A stretch of 12,793 nt of DNA. Source: Bdellovibrionales bacterium. GTDB lineage: Bacteria > Bdellovibrionota > UBA2361 > JAGRAS01. Every line of letters begins with the position of its first letter. Position 1 is the stretch's first letter. Below, piece after piece: positions 1 to 6,215 of the stretch. Below the pieces are notes generated by a model, which was not told the DNA's origin, ran no database searches, and worked only from the letters and a program-made list of their open reading frames with translations. The position numbers and the translations under genes were made by a program. The stretch covers positions 1 to 12,793 of the forward strand of contig JAGRAS010000012.1 of the NCBI GenBank assembly GCA_020434465.1, read 5' to 3'.

Positions 1-14
1 AATCAGAGTGGAAA

Positions 15-20
15 CCTCCT
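15..20 (-). promoter_or_regulatory. Strong Shine-Dalgarno for the gene after murE
   Basis: Read on the minus strand this is AGGAGG, overlapping the end of the murE stop codon (TAGGAGG). It is the best ribosome binding site in the window and shows that another gene follows murE in the same operon, murF being the usual occupant. No ATG or GTG occurs in the 14 bases left before the window edge. CTG at 6-4 sits at a normal spacing; otherwise the start lies just outside. Confidence 0.65.
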
Positions 21-1485
21 ATCTAACCTCCTTAAATGATTGCTTAGCATGATTCACATCTGAAAAATCATTCTTTTTATCACCAATAATTTGATAATTT
101 TCATGCCCTTTCCCTGCAATTAAAATTACATCATCCGCATCTGCATTTTTAATAGCATATCGTATGGCATCTGCACGATCTGGTTCTACCAAAACTTCTC
201 TTGTAGTACCCTTCTTGATTTGTTCGATAATTTCAAGTGGTTTCTCAGAGCGAGGATTGTCTGAAGTTATAACCACAAAATCAGCTAACTCACTTGCAAG
301 TTTACCCATTACAGGTCTTTTCTTAGCATCTCTATCACCTCCACATCCAAAAACTACCCATAGTTTATTTGGTGAAATTTTTCTTAAGGAAACAAGCGCA
401 TGCTTTAAGGCATCAGGGGTATGAGCATAATCAACAAATGTGCTTGGGCTTTCTGTGGCTAGCTCTAACCTTCCAGGTATCTGCGGAATATCATCTAAAA
501 ACTCAACCAAGTTTTCTAAATCTAACCCAATGCTTGTGCAAAGTGCCAAAGAAGATATTAAATTATAAGCATTATGTTCGGCAATCAACGGGCTTTTAAA
601 TTTAATCGATTGATTTTTAACTTTTAATTCAATATGAGTACCCGTTGCATCGGCTCCAAGAATTGTAAAATTAAGATCAGCAGATTTATTAGTACTAATA
701 GATTTTTTATTCTTACAATCTAGTTTTTCAAATAGAAGCTCCCCCCATCTATCATCAATGTTAATATACGCACTTCCATTACTTGCAAGTAAATCAAATA
801 GGTGTTGCTTTGCATTAAAATAAGAGTTTTCATCTGAAAAATAGTCTAAATGATCATGAGTTAAATTTGAAAAAACAGCTCCAGTATATGGCACTGATTC
901 AACTCGGTATTGAGTAAGTGCATGAGCTGAGCTTTCCATTACAACAGTTTGTATTCCCTGTTTTAAAGCATCTCGAAAAAGATCATGCAACTCAAACGAA
1001 TCGGGAGTTGTAAGAGCAAGCTCTTTTTCAACTCCAGGCCCTTTAACTCCGAGCGTTCCGATTGAAAGCGTTTTAGTTCCACTGAAATTTAAAAGATTAG
1101 CTGTAATCCAACAGGTACTAGACTTTCCATTCGTTCCCGTAATTCCCAAAATCTTTAACTTCTTTTCAGGAGCTCCAGTAAGAATTGAAGCAATCTTAGA
1201 TTTTGCCAGTCGAGTATTTTCAACCACTATTCCTGGTAACCCATTAAGATAAGTTTCATCTGCAACTAAGGCAGCAATAGCACCATTATCTACTGCATTA
1301 CTAACTACTGTATGACTATCAAAACTTGTTCCTTTTACAGCAATAAATATTGAATTTTCTGAAACGTCTGAGCTTGAATCACAGGCAGACTTGATAAGCA
1401 AATCATTTTCAAGATTAACTAATTTTGCATCTAGCAAATCTGCTAGCTCTTTTATTGAAGTAGGCTGCTCGGCTCTTAAAATCAT
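19..1485 (-). CDS. murE: UDP-N-acetylmuramoyl-tripeptide synthetase (meso-DAP adding)
   Basis: Cytoplasmic ATP-dependent ligase that adds meso-diaminopimelate to UDP-MurNAc-L-Ala-D-Glu, the third step of peptide stem assembly. The 488 residues match the usual Mur ligase length and three-domain plan. Visible are the P-loop GITGTNGKSS (114-123), the lysine expected to be carbamylated (K226 in FNAKQHLF), the HNAYN segment (304-308), and the C-terminal DNPRSEKP motif (409-416) followed by GKGHE (458-462). DNPR is the signature of DAP-adding enzymes; lysine-adding ones differ there, so the cell very probably has DAP-type peptidoglycan. It lies 40 bp after ftsI and is the last complete gene of the operon here. 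The ATG at 1485 has only a weak AGG close by. Identification is secure. Confidence 0.97.
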   Translation of the reverse strand: MILRAEQPTSIKELADLLDAKLVNLENDLLIKSACDSSSDVSENSIFIAVKGTSFDSHTVVSNAVDNGAIAALVADETYLNGLPGIVVENTRLAKSKIASILTGAPEKKLKILGITGTNGKSSTCWITANLLNFSGTKTLSIGTLGVKGPGVEKELALTTPDSFELHDLFRDALKQGIQTVVMESSAHALTQYRVESVPYTGAVFSNLTHDHLDYFSDENSYFNAKQHLFDLLASNGSAYINIDDRWGELLFEKLDCKNKKSISTNKSADLNFTILGADATGTHIELKVKNQSIKFKSPLIAEHNAYNLISSLALCTSIGLDLENLVEFLDDIPQIPGRLELATESPSTFVDYAHTPDALKHALVSLRKISPNKLWVVFGCGGDRDAKKRPVMGKLASELADFVVITSDNPRSEKPLEIIEQIKKGTTREVLVEPDRADAIRYAIKNADADDVILIAGKGHENYQIIGDKKNDFSDVNHAKQSFKEVR

Positions 1486-1525
1486 AGCCTAACTATAGAT
1501 GGTAAAACTAAATTGGTCATCAACT

Positions 1526-3343
1526 TTAAAGCGAAACCCTTCTTAAAAGCGAAGGGGTAAGCTCATCATCTTCATCTATATTTTTAATGATATGTTGACG
1601 AGTTGAATAAAGATGCAGACTTCTTTTTAGAATCCTTCTAAATACAGGAGCAGCTAAAGTACCTCCATAAATTGAACTTGTATTTGGCTCATCAATTGCC
1701 ACCATTAATGCTACAGTTCTGTCGTAACCAAGCTCTCTTCCATCAGCAAAGCCAATAAAAGATGCGATATAAGCCCCTTTTTGATATCCACGAGTTTCTG
1801 GATTTGGTTTTTGAGCTGTACCTGTTTTACCACCCACTCTTAAACCGTCGATTCTTGCTTTCTTACCAGTTCCAGAATCTGACTCAACAACTCCATACAT
1901 CATTTCTTTAGCATCTCTTGCTGCCGATTCAGATATGACTCTGGTTAATGTATATGGTTCTTCTGATTTAACAACTCTAAGATTTGGAAGATTTCCCCCA
2001 TTTGCAATAGCTGATACAGCCCTTACCATTTGTAAAGGAGTTACAGCGACTCCTTGGCCAAAAGAATGAGTTGCAACATCAACCGTTGCCCAGTTCTTTC
2101 TTGATCTTAAAATTCCTGATGTCTCACCTGGCAAACCTAAATCAGTAGAATTACCAAATCCAAACTTAACTAAATAGTTATATAACTTGTCTGGACCCAT
2201 TCTGTAAGCAACTTTACTCATACCAATATTAGAAGACTGCACAACTACATCATAAAAACTTGCATCATCTAAAGGATGAACATCCTTAATTGTGTGTTTG
2301 CCCACCCTAAATCTGCCATGCTCACAGTAAATCATCTCAGTAGGTTTGATTGCGCCACTGTCAATTGCAGCAGCAGCAACAATTGGTTTTAAAATTGAGC
2401 CAGGCTCAAAGACTGTTTCAACTAAAAGATTTTTTAACTCTTTCTTGGAAAAACTTTTAGAGCTATTGAAATTAACATTAGGAGCTTGGCTTAAAGCTAA
2501 AATCTCGCCAGTATTTGCATCTACCATTACAGCCATGGCCGCTTTTGCATTTGCTTTACTCCTTCCCCTTTCTAACTCTTCTTCAACAATAGATTGTATC
2601 GCAGCATCAATTGTTAAGGACAAAGATTTTCCTTGAGGTAAATCGAACTCTTCATCAGAACCAAATGCTACTTGTATTTTATTGCCTAAAGCATCACGAA
2701 CAACTTTTGTTTTAACTTCTGAACCTTGAAGCCTTTTCTCATAAACCATCTCAAGACCTGAGAGACCATTACCATCAACACCCACTCTACCAATTAGTGT
2801 TGAGGCTGCTTCATTATATGGATAATAACGCTTGGACTCTAAGGTTGATCCAATACCTTTTAAATTTAAATCTTCAATTTTCTTTGCATATAATCTTGGA
2901 ACTTGTCTTTTTATCCAAACAAAGGGTTTAGGCTGCTGCATTAAGCTCTGCACTTTATCAGCATCCATATCTAGCACATCTGCTACAGCTAAACTTGCTT
3001 GCTTGATATCCACAACATTCTTTGGTCTTACATAGATAGACTGAGTTGGCACTGAGACTGCAATTTTTTTCCCATTTCTATCGTAAATAGTGCCACGTGC
3101 TGATGCGATTTTGATCTCCTGGAAGTGTTGTTTAATCGCCCAGTCTTGCCATCTGTTGAATTGAGATATTTGTAAAGTATAGAGACGCCATACAATTAAA
3201 CTACTCCAAAGAACTATACCCAGAAAAATAAAAACAAGTCTGTTTTTCCTACTTCTCGGGCTAAGCACGTTACCTGAAAAGCTATGCTTATTTATCGACG
3301 CAAAGTCAGTTGTTACTTTTTTCTTCTTTGTAGCATTGAACAT
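1526..3343 (-). CDS. ftsI: Septal peptidoglycan transpeptidase (PBP3, class B PBP)
   Basis: Septum-specific D,D-transpeptidase that cross-links peptidoglycan at the division site, partnered by FtsW and the FtsL-FtsB-FtsQ complex. The 605-residue protein has a basic cytoplasmic N-terminus (KKKK at 6-9), one membrane anchor at about 36-53, and the class B dimerisation-domain motif RGTIYDRNG (83-91). The transpeptidase domain carries all three active-site motifs: S316-I-L-K319 with the nucleophilic serine, S370-S-N372, and K506-T-G508. No PASTA domain follows, which distinguishes it from Gram-positive relatives. Its ATG directly follows the ftsL stop (TAGATG) and no Shine-Dalgarno is evident, so translation is probably coupled to ftsL. 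The position between ftsL and murE supports FtsI over the elongation paralogue PBP2. Confidence 0.95.
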   Translation of the reverse strand: MFNATKKKKVTTDFASINKHSFSGNVLSPRSRKNRLVFIFLGIVLWSSLIVWRLYTLQISQFNRWQDWAIKQHFQEIKIASARGTIYDRNGKKIAVSVPTQSIYVRPKNVVDIKQASLAVADVLDMDADKVQSLMQQPKPFVWIKRQVPRLYAKKIEDLNLKGIGSTLESKRYYPYNEAASTLIGRVGVDGNGLSGLEMVYEKRLQGSEVKTKVVRDALGNKIQVAFGSDEEFDLPQGKSLSLTIDAAIQSIVEEELERGRSKANAKAAMAVMVDANTGEILALSQAPNVNFNSSKSFSKKELKNLLVETVFEPGSILKPIVAAAAIDSGAIKPTEMIYCEHGRFRVGKHTIKDVHPLDDASFYDVVVQSSNIGMSKVAYRMGPDKLYNYLVKFGFGNSTDLGLPGETSGILRSRKNWATVDVATHSFGQGVAVTPLQMVRAVSAIANGGNLPNLRVVKSEEPYTLTRVISESAARDAKEMMYGVVESDSGTGKKARIDGLRVGGKTGTAQKPNPETRGYQKGAYIASFIGFADGRELGYDRTVALMVAIDEPNTSSIYGGTLAAPVFRRILKRSLHLYSTRQHIIKNIDEDDELTPSLLRRVSL

Positions 3344-3661
3344 CTAGTACTTAAGCCTCCGTGCTTGCTCAGGCTTAAGAGCTTGCAAACCTAGACGGCT
3401 AATAGCTTGTTTCTCTAGATTATCTGTTCTTAATAGCACGGAAAGTTGCAACTCAAGCTCTCTTTTTTCCATATCTAAGCTATAAGTCTCTTCTCTTTGT
3501 TCAGCAAGCTGATATCCAAGATTTGTACACTTTAACTGTATCCAAACTTTTGCAGCTAGAATAACTAACAAGAAAAAAATTATCATTAACTGCAAACGAA
3601 CAGAAACTACAACCCTACTTTTTGTAGTCTGCACCGATCTATAATCCAAACAAACTGCCAT
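3344..3661 (-). CDS. ftsL: Cell division protein FtsL
   Basis: Small bitopic membrane protein of the divisome that pairs with FtsB through a periplasmic coiled coil and helps activate FtsWI. It has 105 residues: a short basic cytoplasmic tail, a single hydrophobic segment at about 22-41 (LQLMIIFFLLVILAAKVW), then a charged, leucine-rich helix from about 48 to 85 with heptad-like spacing that suits a coiled coil. FtsL sequences diverge quickly, so the call rests on size, topology and position between rsmH and ftsI, which is canonical. GAGG lies five bases before the ATG at 3661, a clear ribosome binding site, and fixes the start. The stop abuts the ftsI start codon with no gap. Confidence 0.9.
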   Translation of the reverse strand: MAVCLDYRSVQTTKSRVVVSVRLQLMIIFFLLVILAAKVWIQLKCTNLGYQLAEQREETYSLDMEKRELELQLSVLLRTDNLEKQAISRLGLQALKPEQARRLKY

Positions 3662-3678
3662 ATTAACCTCAATAAACC

Positions 3679-3709
3679 TTAAAAAAATTCATACTCATTT
3701 AAAAAAATT
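3679..3709. repeat. Two A7-tract repeats in the rsmH-ftsL gap
   Basis: The 11-base string TTAAAAAAATT occurs at 3679-3689 and again at 3699-3709, exactly 20 bp apart, within the 56-bp gap between rsmH and ftsL. Two A-tracts about two helical turns apart would add to a static bend. In DNA this AT-rich, chance is a fair alternative. Confidence 0.5.
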
Positions 3710-3717
3710 AAACAAGT

Positions 3718-4635
3718 TTAACCACATCCTAAAAACTCAAATGCACGCAACATCGCACTTCTAGATCTTCGATTTTTATCTATCTCTTCTTCACCTGGTT
3801 TTACAGCTTTCGACGTTAATAGTTTCCCTAGCGTCTTCACTTCTTGCATGCCTCCCCATAAAGCTGGGGCAAACTCACCTTGCCATTTTCTCATTGCTCT
3901 TGCTACCAAACGATCTTCAAGCGAATGAAATGAAATAACTACCAAGCGTGCTCCTGGCTTTACATGCTTAGGAACTTTCTTAAGAAGCTCATCTATTTCA
4001 TCAAATTCTTGATTAACAGCTATTCGAATTGCTTGAAAAACTAAGGTTGCAGGATTCCTTTTTTTACCACCTTCATATCGTTCAACTGCCCGCTTGATAA
4101 CTTCTGCCAACTGACTTGCATTATCAAACGGGCGATTTTGAACGATAGCTCGGCTCGCAGGCCTTGCTTCTTTACCCACCCCACCTTTTTTTAAAAGAGT
4201 AAATAACTCTTTTTCACTTAAGGTGTTAACAAGAAAATTTGCTGTAATCTCAGCTTGCTCATTCATGCGCATATCCAGACTTTCTTGATCACTAAATGAA
4301 AATCCTCGCCCCTCGGCAAGCTGATCACTTGACGTACCTAAATCTGCAATTATTCCATCAAAAAGAATCTGCTGATCAATGAACTTATCGAAATCTGAAA
4401 ATTGTGTGTGATGTAAACTGAGGCGCTCTTGAAATTTTTCTTTTAAAATTTCAGCTCTCTCTATTGCCCTAATATCTTGATCTAAAGCTACCACTTTACT
4501 TTCTGCACTCGCCTCAAGAATAGCTTTGGTGTGCCCTCCGCCACCAAATGTACAATCTAAAAACAAACCTCCCTGGCTAGCTTTCAAAAATTCAAGCACC
4601 TCTGCTAACATTACGGAGGTGTGCAATGAACTCAT
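3718..4635 (-). CDS. rsmH: 16S rRNA (cytosine-1402-N4)-methyltransferase
   Basis: S-adenosylmethionine-dependent enzyme (formerly MraW) that N4-methylates C1402 in the decoding region of 16S rRNA. The 305 residues cover the whole family length. Motifs in order: the SAM-binding loop DCTFGGGGHT (27-36), LDQD (51-54) at the end of strand 2, DLGTSS (98-103, canonically DLGVSS), GFSF (111-114), DMRM (121-124), the family stretch PATLVFQAIRIAVNQE (195-210), SFHSLEDR (235-242), and the C-terminal RRSRSAMLRA (289-298). The first ATG is kept because the conserved H-x-x-V-M-L-x-E-V-L segment starts at residue 5. It begins one base after the mraZ stop with no clear Shine-Dalgarno, so translation is probably coupled to mraZ. 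Confidence 0.97.
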   Translation of the reverse strand: MSSLHTSVMLAEVLEFLKASQGGLFLDCTFGGGGHTKAILEASAESKVVALDQDIRAIERAEILKEKFQERLSLHHTQFSDFDKFIDQQILFDGIIADLGTSSDQLAEGRGFSFSDQESLDMRMNEQAEITANFLVNTLSEKELFTLLKKGGVGKEARPASRAIVQNRPFDNASQLAEVIKRAVERYEGGKKRNPATLVFQAIRIAVNQEFDEIDELLKKVPKHVKPGARLVVISFHSLEDRLVARAMRKWQGEFAPALWGGMQEVKTLGKLLTSKAVKPGEEEIDKNRRSRSAMLRAFEFLGCG

Positions 4636-4636
4636 T

Positions 4637-5137
4637 TTATATATCTAGCTCAGCAAACAAATCAGGATCCTCCATAAGTGCTTTTTCTGATTCTTCAAAC
4701 GTCAATTCCCACACCCTGCGATCCCAAATACGAAAACCATTTATAGATGAAGTAAAAGTAATCTCCTTTTCTAGCCCTGCATAGTTTTTTAAATATGCTG
4801 GTATAAGAATCCTTCCACTTCCATCCACTGCAAGCTCAGCAGCCCGGCTTAAATAAAAGTTTTCAAGCTGTTGGAGCTTGGAACTAAAACGACTCTTTTC
4901 ACGAAGTTTACTTTCGAATTTATTCCAGCCAGTAAGACCAAAACCCTCAAGACATCTAGCACCTTGAGAGATATAGTTAGTTAGAACAATACGGCCTTCA
5001 TCATTGTCAGCCAAAACTCTTCTAAACTCTGCTGGAAGATTTACGCGCCCTTTTGAATCAATAGAGTGCGTAAAGTTTCCCCTAAAGGAGAGGGGCGAAC
5101 CTGTAAAAAAACCTGGTTTTTTGTCTGAGTTGCTCAT
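4637..5137 (-). CDS. mraZ: Transcriptional regulator MraZ
   Basis: Nucleoid-associated DNA-binding regulator that heads the dcw operon and, in characterised species, binds TGGGN repeats in front of its own gene. Two SpoVT/AbrB-like half-domains are visible, each with the DxxxR motif: D27-S-K-G-R31 and D105-G-S-G-R109. The family usually begins almost at the first domain (F-R-G); here 17 residues precede F18, a polar and glycine-containing extension. No ATG, GTG or TTG near F18 offers a shorter start, so the extension looks real. Total length 166, somewhat above the usual 140-155. The initiation region has only a weak GAG. A candidate operator and promoter lie 45-106 bp upstream. Confidence 0.95.
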   Translation of the reverse strand: MSNSDKKPGFFTGSPLSFRGNFTHSIDSKGRVNLPAEFRRVLADNDEGRIVLTNYISQGARCLEGFGLTGWNKFESKLREKSRFSSKLQQLENFYLSRAAELAVDGSGRILIPAYLKNYAGLEKEITFTSSINGFRIWDRRVWELTFEESEKALMEDPDLFAELDI

Positions 5138-5181
5138 CTCGACTTTTTTAACCTAAATTGCGGCATAGGCGTGGTAAGATG

Positions 5182-5206
5182 CCCCATATTCTCCCACTTT
5201 GCCCCA
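5182..5206 (-). promoter_or_regulatory. MraZ operator (three TGGGN repeats)
   Basis: On the minus strand the segment reads TGGGG-CAAAG-TGGGA-GAATA-TGGGG: three TGGGN boxes (5202-5206, 5192-5196, 5182-5186), each separated by exactly five bases. This is the arrangement known as the MraZ box in other bacteria. Position, spacing and the presence of mraZ immediately downstream all agree. It lies at or just after the predicted transcription start, so bound MraZ would block initiation or early elongation of the dcw operon. Confidence 0.85.
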
Positions 5207-5213
5207 CCCCTGT

Positions 5214-5243
5214 ACACTACGGCATTTATGGGTGAATAGTCAA
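5214..5243 (-). promoter_or_regulatory. Candidate mraZ (dcw) promoter
   Basis: On the minus strand TTGACT at 5243-5238 matches five of six bases of a sigma-70 -35 box. With an 18-bp spacer, TAGTGT at 5219-5214 would be a poor -10 box (three of six). The predicted start near 5207 falls at the edge of the MraZ repeats, which gives the arrangement regulatory sense. The -35 box is convincing; the -10 box is not. Confidence 0.4.
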
Positions 5244-5403
5244 TAAAAAATTTGTGTAAGCATCTGAAAAAACTGCTAATTTTAACTTACTTAAACTAAA
5301 TTTCCATTCTTTTGTTTTTGCTTTCAATTACTTAGGTCTATCTAGAAAGATTTTATTTTTATTACTGTAATTAATTTTTTTTACTTGAACAGAAAATATT
5401 AAG

Positions 5404-5409
5404 TATTAT
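5404..5409 (+). promoter_or_regulatory. Candidate -10 box for the CDGSH gene
   Basis: TATTAT matches five of six bases of a sigma-70 -10 element. It lies 12 bases before the start codon, so transcription would begin only a few bases before the ATG, giving a leaderless or nearly leaderless message. That suits the absence of a Shine-Dalgarno. No good -35 box lies at 16-18 bp spacing (TTGAAC at 5385-5390 is only 13 bp away), and the region is AT-rich, so chance is possible. Confidence 0.25.
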
Positions 5410-5421
5410 AGCTTTGGTCAC

Positions 5422-5667
5422 ATGAAAAATGACGACCTCCCAAAAGTGGCTTTGAACAAGCCAATTGTTCTAGAAATGGAAGCTGGTGAATACTGGTGGT
5501 GTGCTTGTGGCCTATCAAAAAACCAACCATTTTGTGATGGCTCACACAAAGGAACAGACTTTTCTCCAAAAAAATTCGTGTTAGAGGAAAATCGAAAAGT
5601 TGCTTGGTGCGCCTGCAAACACACCAAAAAAGATTGCCTTTGTGACGGAACTCATAAAAATCTTTAG
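5422..5667 (+). CDS. Dual CDGSH-type iron-sulfur protein
   Basis: Small cytoplasmic protein of 81 residues with two complete CDGSH zinc-finger-like motifs, each expected to hold a [2Fe-2S] cluster through three cysteines and one histidine. Motif 1: C27-x-C29, then C38-D-G-S-H42. Motif 2: C63-x-C65, then C74-D-G-T-H78. An extra cysteine, C72, lies inside the second motif. There is no signal peptide or membrane anchor, unlike the mitochondrial family members. Tandem-CDGSH proteins of this size are known in bacteria; their electron-transfer or cluster-transfer partners are mostly undefined, and nothing here identifies one. It is divergent from mraZ across 284 bp and is followed 49 bp later by an exported protein on the same strand. 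The family call is secure, the role is not. Confidence 0.9.
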   Translation: MKNDDLPKVALNKPIVLEMEAGEYWWCACGLSKNQPFCDGSHKGTDFSPKKFVLEENRKVAWCACKHTKKDCLCDGTHKNL

Positions 5668-5716
5668 ATAAATTTTGACCATACCACGATCCTCTACCTA
5701 ATGCTAAACTCATAGC

Positions 5717-6190
5717 ATGAGGTTTTTGTTTTTTAGGTTTTTTCTTCCTGTTTTTTCTATCTTTGTGCCAGTCTTAAGCGCGAGTCACAGCTCATTTTAC
5801 GGAATAGCATATGCTGAGATTAGACCTCAGTTAATAGAAGGCATGAGCTACTTTGATGTTCTTAGCCGCTGGGGCTCTCCTGTCGAAAAAATTGAATACG
5901 AAACAAAACGTGAAGCTAGATGGGTTTATACAAATGATTCTGTAAATTTTAAAAATGGAAAAGTTACTCAAATTGCTCTAATCACCGATCCTTGGGAACT
6001 TAAAATTAAACAAGCTCAACCAGAAAAAGCTAATCCTAAAGCAAAAGCAAACGATGCTGACGATAGCGCACTAATAGAAATATTTGAAGAAATTGCAAAA
6101 GGCTACCCTGATACTGACTCTGACTCAGAAAAAGACAATGAGACAAAAAAACCTAAGATTTTAGAAAATAAAAGTAGACAAGTAAGATAG
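5717..6190 (+). CDS. Exported protein with BamE/SmpA-like segment
   Basis: Not recognised as a named gene. The 157 residues begin with a strongly hydrophobic, phenylalanine-rich stretch ending in A31-Y-A33, a good signal peptidase I site, so the mature protein probably starts at E34. There is no lipobox cysteine. Residues 40-88 have the pattern of the SmpA/OmlA (BamE-like) fold: G42-M-S-Y-F-D-V-L, R51-W-G-S-P55, then a W-V-Y and F-K-N-G-K-V-T strand pair. The tail from about 97 onward is lysine-, aspartate- and glutamate-rich and probably disordered. BamE helps outer-membrane protein assembly, but many unrelated periplasmic proteins share this fold and this one lacks the lipid anchor, so I do not assign that role. 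No Shine-Dalgarno is seen. It ends 23 bp from the convergent glmS. Confidence 0.75.
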   Translation: MRFLFFRFFLPVFSIFVPVLSASHSSFYGIAYAEIRPQLIEGMSYFDVLSRWGSPVEKIEYETKREARWVYTNDSVNFKNGKVTQIALITDPWELKIKQAQPEKANPKAKANDADDSALIEIFEEIAKGYPDTDSDSEKDNETKKPKILENKSRQVR

Positions 6191-6215
6191 AAAAAAATTT
6201 TACTCTTTTAAAATT
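6191..6215 (-). terminator. Weak AT-only terminator-like hairpin after glmS
   Basis: On the minus strand AATTTTA, a six-base loop and TAAAATT form a perfect seven-pair stem followed by a run of T. It overlaps the glmS stop codon. The shape is that of an intrinsic terminator, but the stem has no G-C pair and would be unstable, so support is limited. Confidence 0.3.

Noticed and set aside
3669..3698. Nine-residue leader-like frame on the minus strand upstream of ftsL, ending at the ftsL ribosome site
   Set aside because: Too short to separate from chance, no ribosome site of its own, and the AT-rich gap produces such frames readily.
5162..5183. Hairpin GGCAT/ATGCC in the mraZ leader
   Set aside because: Five pairs with a 12-base loop are too weak to claim as a regulatory structure.
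5399..5713. Open frames on the minus strand opposite the CDGSH gene
   Set aside because: They lie antisense to a gene with two perfect CDGSH motifs and show no recognisable motifs or start signals of their own.
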